A stretch of 36,306 bases of DNA from Solirubrobacter phytolaccae (GCF_027587195.1 NZ_JAPDDP010000076.1:1-36306), one strand, 5' to 3'; positions 19,118 to 27,336 are shown, counted from the first letter of the stretch. The notes: a model not told the origin generated them from the sequence alone. A program made the numbers and translations.

Positions 19118-21195
19118 GTCACGTCCTCGCGGTCGAGCATCCCGGTCGCGCCCTGCAGGCACAGCGCGGGATCGAGCGCGCCGGAGCCGGCGTCGTTGCA
19201 CCACGCGAAGTCCGTGCCCGGCAGCGGCTGGGCGGCGCGTTTGAGGATGCCGTTGATCTGCGCCGCAGTCAGGTCGGGGTTGATCGCCAGCATCAACCCG
19301 ATCACCCCGGCGACGTACGGGCTCGCCATGCTCGTCCCGCTCATCTCGATCCAGTCGCCGGCGTTCGAGAACCCGTTGGCGGCGACGATCCGCGTCCCGG
19401 GCGCGGCGATGTCCGGCTTCTCGCGACCGTCGCGCGTCGGACCCTGGCTGCTGGTCACGCTGACGCGCCGCTTGGCCTCGTCGAGGTTGGCGACGGCGAC
19501 GATCCGGTCCCCGCACGCGAGCGAGCTGATCGTCGAGGCGTCGACCATCGAGCGCTCCGAGAAGCACGACGGGAACGCCCACGTGTCGCGCGGGCCGATG
19601 CGGCCGAGCTGGCGCGGATCGTCGCGCTCGATCCAGCCGTGGTAGGTGCCGTCGCGGATGTCGGTGCCGTTCAGCCGCACGAGCCACTCGCCCGCGCGCA
19701 CGCCCGTGATCGGGCCGTCCTGGAGCCGCGGGCTGAGGTAGATCGCGATGTAGTTGGCGCCGTTGACCGGGTGGTAGACCTCGTTGTAGACCGACAGGAA
19801 CGTGCCGTCGGGCAGCTCGCGGTTCTCGATGTACTGGCCGGCCGCCACCGGGTCCGTCCACGGCAGGTCGGGCGGCTTGACCTGCACGGAGAGCCGGTCC
19901 TGCGCGCCGTACCAGAGCTCGAGCTCGTTCTCGGAGAGGTCGGCGATGCCGTTGCCGATCACGTTCCACTCGATGTCGACGGCGAGCCCGGTCGCGGGCA
20001 CGCGGCCGCTCGTATGGACGCGGCCCATCAGCCAGCCGACGTCCCCGGCGTGCTCGGCGCGTTCCTGCCCGGCGTTGCCCGCGGCGACGCAGACGCTGCG
20101 CCCGGGCCGTGAGAGCGCGAGGTCGATCCAGCGGCTCATCGCCGCGGAGGCGTCGTGCGCGTGGCCGTTGGTGCCGAGGCTGATGTTGATCGAGACCGGG
20201 ACCGTGCGCAGCTTGTGCTCGCGCCGGAGGTCTTCGGCGACCGCGATCAGGTAGTCGACGGCGTGCGCGACCCGCGTCGAGTCGTAGAACGACTCGCGGC
20301 GCGCGGACTCCTCACGCGGGATGTCGACCAGCACGCCCGCGATCCAGGCCTCGGGGCACACGCCGGTCCCGCCCGCCGCGATGCTCGCCACGTGCGTCGC
20401 GTGCGCGCCCTCGCCCATCTGGGACTGCGGCTCGAGCTCGGTCGCGGGCAGGTTGAACTCGGCCTGCCCGTCGATCGCCCGGTTCAGGTGCTCCTGGCGC
20501 AGCTCCGCGCCGTACCGCACGGGCGAGCCCTCCAGATCTGGCGGCGGGCGCGTATCGCTGCCCTGGTCCCAGATCCGCACGAACCGCGTGTGCCCGTCCT
20601 TGTCGAGGAAGTCGGGGTGGGCGAAGTCGAAGCCGCCGACGTCGATCAGCCCGATCAGCACGCCGGCGCCGTTGCGGTGCTGCGCCGGGTCGCCGACGAC
20701 GCGTGACCGAGGGGCGTCGACCCCGCGGGCGCCGGGCTCGGCGGTCGGGAGCGCGAGCGGCTGGCCGAGCTCGACCGACGACACCCGCAGGTTCCGGTTC
20801 AGCGCCATCGCGTCCGCGACCGAGACCTCCGCGGTGAGCAGATCCGCGCGCTGGGAGGTCGTCATCTCGCTCAGCGCCTCGGGCACGCGGCCCGCCGCGT
20901 CCGACGTGAGCCCGAGGAACACGCTCACCTTGGCCTGCGGGGCGGGCACGGCGTCGCCGATCTCGCCGACCGGCGGGTCGGAGGCGGGCGTGGAGTCGTC
21001 CGAGCGCCGCGCCGGGTACCGCTCGGCGACCTCACGCGAGACGCAGACGGCCGCCGCGTGCCCCGCGCGCAGGCAGTTGACCTCGGTCGACCCGTTGGCC
21101 AGCATCCGCAGCTTCGGCTGGAGCTTGCCGATGCACACGGCCTCCGGGCCGCTGAGGTCCGGGTCCGGCTCGCTGGGCGGGGTGTGGTCGCTCAC
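19114..21195 (-). CDS. Subtilisin-like (S8) peptidase with a large insert
   Basis: A 693-residue S8 peptidase with a full triad: Asp185 (LIDVGGFDFAHPD), His265 (EGAHATHVAS, Ala replacing the usual Gly), oxyanion Asn374 (AAGNAG) and Ser622 (SGTSMASPYVAG). About 248 residues separate Asn374 from Ser622, against about 66 in subtilisin, so a beta-rich domain is inserted at roughly 395-545. The SLGTNGHAHD block and this layout recall Csp-type S8 proteases with a jelly-roll insert, a comparison made by eye. There is no signal peptide; about 170 residues precede the protease domain and could act as a propeptide or sensor. The GTG start at 21195 has GGAG about 7 nt upstream, in the arm of a small hairpin (21203-21217). 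It is coupled to the MBL gene. Confidence 0.9.
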   Translation of the reverse strand: MSDHTPPSEPDPDLSGPEAVCIGKLQPKLRMLANGSTEVNCLRAGHAAAVCVSREVAERYPARRSDDSTPASDPPVGEIGDAVPAPQAKVSVFLGLTSDAAGRVPEALSEMTTSQRADLLTAEVSVADAMALNRNLRVSSVELGQPLALPTAEPGARGVDAPRSRVVGDPAQHRNGAGVLIGLIDVGGFDFAHPDFLDKDGHTRFVRIWDQGSDTRPPPDLEGSPVRYGAELRQEHLNRAIDGQAEFNLPATELEPQSQMGEGAHATHVASIAAGGTGVCPEAWIAGVLVDIPREESARRESFYDSTRVAHAVDYLIAVAEDLRREHKLRTVPVSINISLGTNGHAHDASAAMSRWIDLALSRPGRSVCVAAGNAGQERAEHAGDVGWLMGRVHTSGRVPATGLAVDIEWNVIGNGIADLSENELELWYGAQDRLSVQVKPPDLPWTDPVAAGQYIENRELPDGTFLSVYNEVYHPVNGANYIAIYLSPRLQDGPITGVRAGEWLVRLNGTDIRDGTYHGWIERDDPRQLGRIGPRDTWAFPSCFSERSMVDASTISSLACGDRIVAVANLDEAKRRVSVTSSQGPTRDGREKPDIAAPGTRIVAANGFSNAGDWIEMSGTSMASPYVAGVIGLMLAINPDLTAAQINGILKRAAQPLPGTDFAWCNDAGSGALDPALCLQGATGMLDREDVT

Positions 21196-21240
21196 GGTGG
21201 GACTCCGTAGTGCGGAGCCTCTCCCCTACGATCAGCGCTG

Positions 21241-22107
21241 TCAAGGGCTGCTGATCGGCGTGACGTCGCTGCGGGTCATCCGCACCGACGCCGACAGGCT
21301 CGACCCCGCGGCGCCGCGGTAGACGCCCTTGATCGGCGGGACGTCCGCGTACTGGCGGCCGTGGCCGATCTTCACGTGCGACTCGCCGCCGAGCGTCCGG
21401 TTGGTCGGGTCGGCGGCGATCCACGTCAGCCCGCCGGAGCCGTTCGGGAGCAGCGCCTCGATCCACGCGTGCGTCTCGACCTCCGCGCTCGCCTCGTCGT
21501 CGGTCGAAGGCGCCCACAGGTAGCCGGAGACGTAGCGGGCGCCGATCCCGTGCCGGCGCAGGAGCAGCAGCGCGAGGTGCGCGAAGTCCTGGCAGACGCC
21601 GGCGCCCGCCGCGAGCAGGTCGCCGACCGTCGAGCCGACATAGGTCACGCCCGCGCGGTACTCGAACCGGTCCGGGATCACCTCGACCATGCGGCGCAGC
21701 GTCGCCAGCGGCGACTCCCCGCGCGTGTCGCCGACGAGCTCGTCGAGGATCAGGTGGTCGGGCTCCGGGCCGACGGGCAGCACGAACTCGCCGGCCGCGG
21801 CGTCGTAGGCGCGGTCCTCGATCGCCTCCCAGTCCGTGTCGAGCGGCTCGGCGGGCGTGCTGGTCTGCACGCGGGCGCGGACGTCGATCGAGAGGTGGTC
21901 GTGCGGGCGCGAGATCCCGAACTCGATCACCTGCGTGCCGAAGTAGTCCAGGTGGCGGTTCAGGCGCGCCTCGGGATCCACGCGCACCACGAAGTCCTCG
22001 ACGCTCTGCGTGGCCATCGTCGCGGGCTTCACGCGCAGCGCGTTGAGGTTGTCCGTGACCGGCGACTCGTACCGGTACTCGGTCAGGTAGCGGATCGCGA
22101 AGTTCAT
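21241..22107 (-). CDS. Transglutaminase-like cysteine peptidase-fold protein
   Basis: This 288-residue protein starts with the transglutaminase N-terminal beta domain (IRYLTEYRYESPVTDNLNAL) and continues into the catalytic core with Cys172 (GAGVCQDFAH), His213 (ETHAWIEALL) and Asp233 (AADPTN), a complete triad. Together with the alpha-E and ATP-grasp genes upstream it reproduces a three-gene set known from mycobacteria (Rv2411c-Rv2410c-Rv2409c) and many other bacteria. That set is predicted to build and process a peptide or amide product, with the true substrate unknown. The ATG at 22107 forms an ATGA overlap with the alpha-E stop. The long frame extending upstream is a shadow. Confidence 0.92.
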   Translation of the reverse strand: MNFAIRYLTEYRYESPVTDNLNALRVKPATMATQSVEDFVVRVDPEARLNRHLDYFGTQVIEFGISRPHDHLSIDVRARVQTSTPAEPLDTDWEAIEDRAYDAAAGEFVLPVGPEPDHLILDELVGDTRGESPLATLRRMVEVIPDRFEYRAGVTYVGSTVGDLLAAGAGVCQDFAHLALLLLRRHGIGARYVSGYLWAPSTDDEASAEVETHAWIEALLPNGSGGLTWIAADPTNRTLGGESHVKIGHGRQYADVPPIKGVYRGAAGSSLSASVRMTRSDVTPISSP

Positions 22108-23060
22108 GCGAGGGGCGCGGCGACGGGCTGCACGGCACCGCCAAAGTAGCGCTGGGCCACGTCGGAATGCACGCGCGCGAGCTCGAACTGGACGTCCTCG
22201 AGCATGTCGCCCAGACCGCCGTCGATCTCCGCCGAGCGGGCCTGGAAGTCCAGGTCGGCGACCATCCGCGAGAGCCGCAGCACCGCCGGCGAGTCGCGGT
22301 AGGCGGGGTCGGCGGCGGTGAGCGCGTTGTGCAGCGCCTCGATCGAGAACGCGACGGAGTCCGGGTAGTCGCGCTCGAAGAGCAGGAAGCGCGCGACCGG
22401 GCCGGCGTTGGGCGGCGCCGGGACCGCGCGCCGGTAGGCCTGGAACCCGCCCACGGCCTGCAGCAGCGCGAGCGCCTGGCCGTCGCGCAGGTGCGCCTCC
22501 GCGCCCTCCCCGCCGAGCGGCAGCGCCACGCGCAGCATCCGCAGGACCATGTCGGCCGACTCGATCGCCGCGCCCGCCTGCAGGAACGCGTACGCCTCGT
22601 CGCGCAGCATCGTTCGCCCGGTCACGCCCCAGAACTGCCCGCAGCGTTCGCGCACGTAGGCGTAGACCGAATACGGGCCGGTCTGCAGGGCGGCGGACAC
22701 GTTGCGCTGGAGCAAGCCGAGGTGGAAGGTGTTGATCGTCTCCCACATCTCGCCGGAGAAGACGTCCCGCACGGTGCGCGCGCCCTCGCGGGCGCGCGTG
22801 ACGCAGTTCAGGACGCTGGTCGGGTGCTCGGGGTCGAGCGTGAGCAGGCGCAGCACCTGGTCGCGCGAGGCGGCGTCGTCGGGCGGCTCGCCGGAGACGA
22901 TCGTCAGCAGCGCGTCCCACGACAGCCGGACGCCGGCGGGGTCGTCCGGGCGGCCCTGCAGGTCGGCGTGGAAGACGCCGTCGAGCATGCGGCTCGTGTG
23001 CTCGGCGCGCGCGAGCTGGCGGCCGATCCAATAGAGCTCGTGGGCGATGCGGGCGAGCAA
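22104..23060 (-). CDS. Alpha-E domain protein
   Basis: This 318-residue, almost entirely helical protein starts with the alpha-E signature (LARIAHELYWIGRQLARAEHT). The family, also called DUF403, is always found beside circularly permuted ATP-grasp and transglutaminase genes and is of unproven function. The start is TTG at 23060-23058. A TAG in the same frame, which is the stop of the ATP-grasp gene, lies one codon earlier, so no upstream start exists. No clear ribosome binding site can fit because the preceding bases encode the glutamine run of the upstream protein, so translation is probably coupled. It ends in an ATGA overlap with the transglutaminase. Confidence 0.93.
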   Translation of the reverse strand: MLARIAHELYWIGRQLARAEHTSRMLDGVFHADLQGRPDDPAGVRLSWDALLTIVSGEPPDDAASRDQVLRLLTLDPEHPTSVLNCVTRAREGARTVRDVFSGEMWETINTFHLGLLQRNVSAALQTGPYSVYAYVRERCGQFWGVTGRTMLRDEAYAFLQAGAAIESADMVLRMLRVALPLGGEGAEAHLRDGQALALLQAVGGFQAYRRAVPAPPNAGPVARFLLFERDYPDSVAFSIEALHNALTAADPAYRDSPAVLRLSRMVADLDFQARSAEIDGGLGDMLEDVQFELARVHSDVAQRYFGGAVQPVAAPLA

Positions 23061-23063
23061 GGC

Positions 23064-24608
23064 CTATTGCTGTTGCTGCTGTTGTTGGGAGGACCAGCTG
23101 CCGCCCATCGGGAGCTCCGGCATCCGCGGCGAGGACCACGCGTGCGGCGCGGGGTGCGGCATCGGGGTGTCGTCGGCCTCGAGCACCCACGTGTCCTTGG
23201 ACCCGCCGCCCTGGCTGGAGTTCACGATCATCGACCCCTCGCGCAGCGCAACGCGCGTGAGGCCGCCGGGCACGATCCGGATGTCGTCGCCGAACACGGC
23301 GAACGGGCGCAGGTCCACGTGGCGCGCGGCGAGGCCGCCGTCCGGCTGCGCGGTCGGCACGGTCGAGAGCTTCACGAGGTCCTGCGCGATCCAGCGCTCG
23401 GGCTCGCGCTTGATCTCCGCGGCCTGGGCGGCGATCTCCTCGTCGGACGCACTCGGCCCGATGAACACGCCCTTGCCGCCCGACTCGGACGTCGGCTTGA
23501 CCACGACCTGGTCGAGCCGCTCGAGCACCCACGCGCGCTGCTCGCGGTCGCTCATCAGGTAGGTCGGGACGTTCTCGACGATCGGCTCCTCGCCCAGGTA
23601 GTACCGGATCATCTCGGGCACGTAGTGGTAGATCGCCTTGTCGTCGGCGACGCCCGTGCCGACCGCGTTGACGATCGCGACGCTGCCCGCCCGGTAGGCC
23701 CGCATCAGGCCCGGGACGCCGAGCACGGAGTCGGGCCGGAACTCGAGCGGGTCCATGAAGTCGTCGTCGATCCGGCGGTAGATCGCGTGGACGCGCTGCA
23801 GGCCGCGGGTCGTGCGGATGTGGCAGACGCTGTCGCGCACGACGAGGTCGGACGCCTCCACGAGCTCCACGCCCATCTGGCGCGCGAGGAACGCGTGCTC
23901 GAAGTAGGCGGAGTTGTACGGGCCGGGCGTCCAGACGACGACGGTCGCCTCCTCCTCCCCGCCGGTCGGCGCGACCTCCTCCAGCGCGGTCCTGAGAAGC
24001 GCCGGGTAGTGGTCGACCGGCCGCACGCGGTAGTGCTCGAACAGCGCCGGCAGCAGCCGTGTCATCGCGCGCCGGTTCTCGAGGACGTACGAGATGCCGG
24101 ACGGTGTGCGGACGTTGTCCTCGAGCACCTTCCAGGCGCCGTTCGCATCCCGCACGAGGTCGCAGCCGCTCACGTGGCAATACACGCCGCCGGGCGGGCG
24201 GATGCCGTGGGCGGCGCGGGCGAAGGCCGGGCGGGAGACGACCAGCTGCCACGGCACCTTGCCGTCGTGGATGATCTCGCGCGCGTGGTAGACGTCGTCG
24301 ACGAAGTGGTTGAGCGCGCGGATCCGCTGCGCCAGCCCGCGCTTGATCTGGTTCCACTCGTCGGCGGGGATGATCCGCGGCACGAGGTCCAGCGGGAACG
24401 GTCGGTCCCTCACCGCGCCGCTGCCGGGGCCGCCCGCGTCGAACGTGATCCCCTGCTGCATGAAGATCGCGTCGCGGCGCTGGCCGGCCTGCGTCAGCGC
24501 CTCGGGCCCGAGCGCCTCCAGCGCGGCCACGAGCGTCCGCGCGTGTGGGCGCGCCTGGCCGTCAGCATCGACCAGCTCGTCGTAGAAATCATGCTCCAGG
24601 GCCGCCAC
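23064..24608 (-). CDS. Circularly permuted ATP-grasp protein
   Basis: A 514-residue member of the circularly permuted ATP-grasp type 2 group (DUF404/DUF407). Typical blocks are YDELVDADGQARPH at the start, IIPADEWNQIKRGL, VLEDNVRTPSGISYVLENR, VVWTPGPYNSAYFEH, and late ATP-grasp elements VVVKPTSESGGKGVFIG and VNSSQGGGSKDTWV. These enzymes are predicted to form amide or peptide bonds with ATP. The GTG at 24608 is the only start in front of the conserved YDEL block and puts the first 115 bases inside the MFS gene. The protein ends in seven consecutive glutamines encoded by mixed CAA and CAG codons, an unusual tail for this family and GC content. Confidence 0.92.
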   Translation of the reverse strand: MAALEHDFYDELVDADGQARPHARTLVAALEALGPEALTQAGQRRDAIFMQQGITFDAGGPGSGAVRDRPFPLDLVPRIIPADEWNQIKRGLAQRIRALNHFVDDVYHAREIIHDGKVPWQLVVSRPAFARAAHGIRPPGGVYCHVSGCDLVRDANGAWKVLEDNVRTPSGISYVLENRRAMTRLLPALFEHYRVRPVDHYPALLRTALEEVAPTGGEEEATVVVWTPGPYNSAYFEHAFLARQMGVELVEASDLVVRDSVCHIRTTRGLQRVHAIYRRIDDDFMDPLEFRPDSVLGVPGLMRAYRAGSVAIVNAVGTGVADDKAIYHYVPEMIRYYLGEEPIVENVPTYLMSDREQRAWVLERLDQVVVKPTSESGGKGVFIGPSASDEEIAAQAAEIKREPERWIAQDLVKLSTVPTAQPDGGLAARHVDLRPFAVFGDDIRIVPGGLTRVALREGSMIVNSSQGGGSKDTWVLEADDTPMPHPAPHAWSSPRMPELPMGGSWSSQQQQQQQ

Positions 24609-25777
24609 GATCCGCGCATCCTAATCAGGAGATAGACCCCTGTGGCCCCCGTGACCGCGGCTTGGACCAGCAGTAGAAGCCGGTAGTCCAACAGGGCCAC
24701 CAGGCCGGCGCCGAGCGCGATCCCGAGCGTCTGCGGCAGGCCGAGCGCGAACTCGCTCGCCGCGAACGCGCGACCCTGCAGCGGACCGGGCGTGGAGCGC
24801 TGGAGCAGCGTGACCATGCCGATGAACATCCACGGGATGCCGAAGTTGAACAGCACCTTGCCCGTCAGGATCACGGCCGCGTAGCTGTCCATCATCAGCA
24901 GGCAGCCGATCGCGAAGATCGTGATGCCGAGCGCGGTGAGCGCGGTCTCGCCCCGGCGCGCCATCACCCGCGTGGCCGTCAGCGCGCCGGTGATCGCGCC
25001 GATCCCGCCGATCGCCATCAGCACGCCGTAGAAGGAGTCGGGTTTGCCCAGCGCGCGCGGCAGCTCGAAGATCACCGTCTCGCCGAAGCCGATCACGAGC
25101 ATGCACAGCGCGCTGCCGAGCACCAGTCGCTTGAGCTCGGGCACGCCGCCGATGTGGCGCGCGCCGGCGGCGGTCGCTCGAACCCAGTGCGTCGGGTCCG
25201 GCTGCGGCCTGGGCTCGCGCAGCTTGAGCGCGAGCAGCGCGCCGGTCGCCAGCAGGAACGTCGTGGCGTCGAGGATCGCGACCGCGCCGCCGCCCGCGAC
25301 CGTGTAGAGCCCCGCGCCCGCGACCGGCGCGACGAACCGCAGGCCCTCGCGGACGGTCTGCAGGGTCGCGTTGGCGGACGGCAGCAGGTCCGCTGGGAGC
25401 AGCGTGGTGAGCAGCGCCGACTGGCCCGCCGCGAGCACCACGTACGAGGTGCCGTACAGCGTCGCGACGACGTAGATCAGCCACACGTCGCTCGCGTCCT
25501 TGACCAGCAGCAGGGGCAGCACGGCCAGCGCCGTCAGCGGGTTGACGACGATCAGCAGCGTGCGCCGGCGCATCCGGTCGACGAGCAGGCCGCCCAGCGG
25601 AGACAGCAGGCCCGGCGCGACGATGCACAGGAACACCAGGCCCGCGGCGGAGCTCGAGCCCGTCAGCTCCTTCACCCACAGGCCGAGCGCGAGCCACAGC
25701 GCCGTGTCGCCGAGCAGGCTGAGCGACTGGCCGATCAGGAACAGCCGCGCGTCGCGGTGCGCGAGCAGCCGCCTCAT
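24494..25777 (-). CDS. MFS transporter
   Basis: A 427-residue protein with about 12 membrane helices and MFS features: LFLIGQSLSLLGDTALWLAL at the start, and GLLVDRMRRRTLLIV, the loop 2-3 motif between helices. Helices 7-12 are also plain (VLMAIGGIGAITGALTATRV onward). It resembles the drug-efflux/enterobactin-exporter-like group, but no substrate can be assigned. It starts in an ATGA overlap with the ArsR-type regulator, which presumably controls it. The last 40 residues, after LLIRMRG, are Arg/Trp/Ser-rich and lie in the 115-bp overlap with the ATP-grasp gene; that tail looks like unconstrained read-through of a gene that once ended earlier. Confidence 0.92.
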   Translation of the reverse strand: MRRLLAHRDARLFLIGQSLSLLGDTALWLALGLWVKELTGSSSAAGLVFLCIVAPGLLSPLGGLLVDRMRRRTLLIVVNPLTALAVLPLLLVKDASDVWLIYVVATLYGTSYVVLAAGQSALLTTLLPADLLPSANATLQTVREGLRFVAPVAGAGLYTVAGGGAVAILDATTFLLATGALLALKLREPRPQPDPTHWVRATAAGARHIGGVPELKRLVLGSALCMLVIGFGETVIFELPRALGKPDSFYGVLMAIGGIGAITGALTATRVMARRGETALTALGITIFAIGCLLMMDSYAAVILTGKVLFNFGIPWMFIGMVTLLQRSTPGPLQGRAFAASEFALGLPQTLGIALGAGLVALLDYRLLLLVQAAVTGATGVYLLIRMRGSWRPWSMISTTSWSMLTARRAHTRGRSWPRWRRSGPRR

Positions 25778-26340
25778 ACGCGGTACGCGAACGTCAGCAG
25801 CTCCACGCGCTCGGCGCCCTCGGGGGTGGTCTCGGTGCGGATCCGGCGCTCGCCGAACCGCTCGAGCATCAGCTGGATCACTTCCTGATTGAGCTGGTCG
25901 AGCTCCTCCGCCGTGAGGAACAGGCCCATCTGGTTCCAGCCGAGGGCGTTGCGCCAGTCCGCCGGGTGCGAGCGGTTCTCCTCCAGGCCCCGCTCCGCGC
26001 GCGCCAGGTAGCGCTGCGTCATCGTCCGGCTCAGCTCGCGGGCGGCGTTCGCGGTCTCCGGGTCCTCATGGACCTCGCTGAAGCTCATCCCGAGGTACTT
26101 GCGCTTCCACGGCCGGCGCCGCCCGGTGCCGCCCTCGGCCTCTTCGACATACCCGTACTTGGCCAGCTGCCGCAGGTGGAATGACGCGTTCGCCGGGCTC
26201 TCCCCCACGATCTCGCCGGCCTCGGTCGCGGTCAGCTGCCCGTGGACCGTGAGCGCCTCCAGGAGGGCGATCCTCACCGGGTGCGCGAGCGCGCGCATCG
26301 CCTTCGGATCGGTGACCTCGGGCATCCTGTCGAAAGGCAT
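25774..26340 (-). CDS. ArsR-type winged-helix regulator
   Basis: This 188-residue regulator has an N-terminal winged helix: AMRALAHPVRIALLEAL, then TEAGEIVGESPANASFHLRQLAKYGYVEE as the recognition helix and wing. A helical C-terminal half (RELSRTMTQRYLARAERGLEE onward) may be a ligand or dimerisation domain. No cysteine metal-binding motif is seen, so metal sensing is unlikely. The ATG at 26340 lies inside the first of three related dyads (26330-26395), and a possible -10 element TATAGA is at 26363-26358. This suggests it represses itself and the overlapping MFS gene. An ATG at residue 6 is an alternative start. Confidence 0.9.
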   Translation of the reverse strand: MPFDRMPEVTDPKAMRALAHPVRIALLEALTVHGQLTATEAGEIVGESPANASFHLRQLAKYGYVEEAEGGTGRRRPWKRKYLGMSFSEVHEDPETANAARELSRTMTQRYLARAERGLEENRSHPADWRNALGWNQMGLFLTAEELDQLNQEVIQLMLERFGERRIRTETTPEGAERVELLTFAYRV

Positions 26341-26395
26341 GTTTCGAAAGATAGCTTTCTATACGAGCTCCAGCAAGTCGAAAGTGAGCTTTCGA
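26330..26395 (-). promoter_or_regulatory. Triple dyad operator and promoter of the ArsR-MFS unit
   Basis: Three inverted repeats share CGAAAG/CTTTCG arms. Copy A, 26330-26347: TCGAAA, 6 bases, TTTCGA, covering the start codon. Copy B, 26346-26359: GAAAG, ATAG, CTTTC. Copy C, 26378-26395: TCGAAAG, TGAG, CTTTCGA, a perfect 7-bp dyad. On the minus strand TATAGA (26363-26358) could be the -10 element, with copy B over it and copy C near -35. Copy C lies within the end of the metallophosphoesterase gene. Repressor identity is inferred from adjacency. Confidence 0.65.
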
Positions 26396-26841
26396 TCCTC
26401 GATCCGGGCGAACCCCATCGTGTGCACCGGCTGCCGCCGACGGTCCGTCGCGCTGCCCGGGTTGAAGATCTGGAACCCGTCCGCGTCCACCTCGTGCAGC
26501 GGGATGTGGCTGTGCCCGAAGATCACCGCGTCCTCGTCCGGGAAGCGGCGCCGCAGCCGCGCGAGCCTCCCCTTCGTGGGCCCGGCGTCGTGCACCATCC
26601 CGATCCGCACCCCCGCGAACTCCAGGGTGCGCTGCAGCGGCAGCCGCGCCCGCAGCCACGCGTCGTCCACGTTCCCCTGGACCGCGTGCACCGGCGGCCC
26701 GATCCCCTGGAGCTCCTCCAGCACCGAGCGCTCCATCAGATCCCCCGCGTGCAGGATCGCGTCGACGCCGACCAGATGCTCGACCGGAAGCCGCCGCGCA
26801 CCGCGCGGCATGTGGGTGTCGGAGATGACCGCGAGCAGCAC
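26359..26841 (-). CDS. YfcE/MJ0936-type metallophosphoesterase
   Basis: This 160-residue calcineurin-like phosphoesterase has all the metal motifs: ISDTHMP, HAGDL, GNVDD, the VHD near mid-protein, GHSHIP and FNPGS near the end. Family members are small cytoplasmic phosphodiesterases acting on artificial or cyclic phosphodiesters; the physiological substrate is unknown. The start is the GTG at 26841, giving VLLAVISDTH; the frame stays open upstream through the antisense of tRNA-Arg and into the integrase remnant, but that is not a real fusion. It lies 27 bp from the tRNA gene, divergently oriented, and 18 bp before the ArsR-type gene on the same strand. Confidence 0.9.
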   Translation of the reverse strand: MLLAVISDTHMPRGARRLPVEHLVGVDAILHAGDLMERSVLEELQGIGPPVHAVQGNVDDAWLRARLPLQRTLEFAGVRIGMVHDAGPTKGRLARLRRRFPDEDAVIFGHSHIPLHEVDADGFQIFNPGSATDRRRQPVHTMGFARIEDRKLTFDLLELV

Positions 26842-26868
26842 GGCGGCCGCTAAGCTACCCAGCCCCGA

Positions 26869-26942
<74 letters not shown>

Positions 26943-26950
26943 AGGTGAAG

Positions 26951-26973
26951 ACCCGCTGGTAACGGCGGGTTTT
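26951..26973 (+). terminator. Intrinsic terminator after tRNA-Arg
   Basis: ACCCGC (26951-26956), an 8-base loop, GCGGGT (26965-26970), then T bases through 26973. It lies 9 bp past the tRNA and just inside the island, so the element now supplies the tRNA transcript's end signal. Confidence 0.8.
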
Positions 26974-27069
26974 CTCGTTCTCGGGATCACGTGGCCATCG
27001 ACTGGTGTGGGGCGTGAACGCCGAGTTGCTCCTACTTGTTCCTGATCCGGTGACGTCAGTGGGTGTCAC

Positions 27070-27300
27070 GTCGAGGCCGTCAACGAGCTGCTGCAAGCGT
27101 TGCTGATCGTTGTCCTGGCGCTCTATCCCGTGCGTGTAGAGCCTGAGCGTGAACACCCGGATCGGTGTGGCCGATCTGCGCCATGACGTACCGCGGGTCG
27201 TGCCGAGCGCGATCAGGATCGATGCGTAGGTGTGCCGTAGCCCGTGATCGAGGATCTTCGCCAACGCATCCACGCCGCCGGCGGACTCGTCAATGCCGGC
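27070..27300 (-). pseudogene. Decayed tyrosine recombinase (integrase) C-terminal remnant
   Basis: On the minus strand, catalytic-domain motifs appear in two frames. DHGLRHTYASILIALG (Arg-His-box) is near 27250-27195. Shifted by one base follows DPRYVMAQIGHTDPG (second His box) near 27200-27155. Back in the first frame comes TLRLYTHGIE with the likely nucleophile Tyr, near 27145-27125. Two frameshifts separate the pieces and the N-terminal part is missing. The position next to attL and the orientation toward the tRNA fit the element's own integrase. It must be inactive, so excision would need another integrase. Boundaries are approximate. Confidence 0.8.
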
Positions 27301-27336
27301 GACCTCGTACGGCGCTGAGACATCACTCGCGCACGA

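Noticed and set aside
22167-24635. An 822-codon plus-strand open frame opposite the alpha-E and ATP-grasp genes
   Set aside because: Antisense shadow of two recognisable families; composition dominated by Arg, Val, Leu and Asp with no domain.
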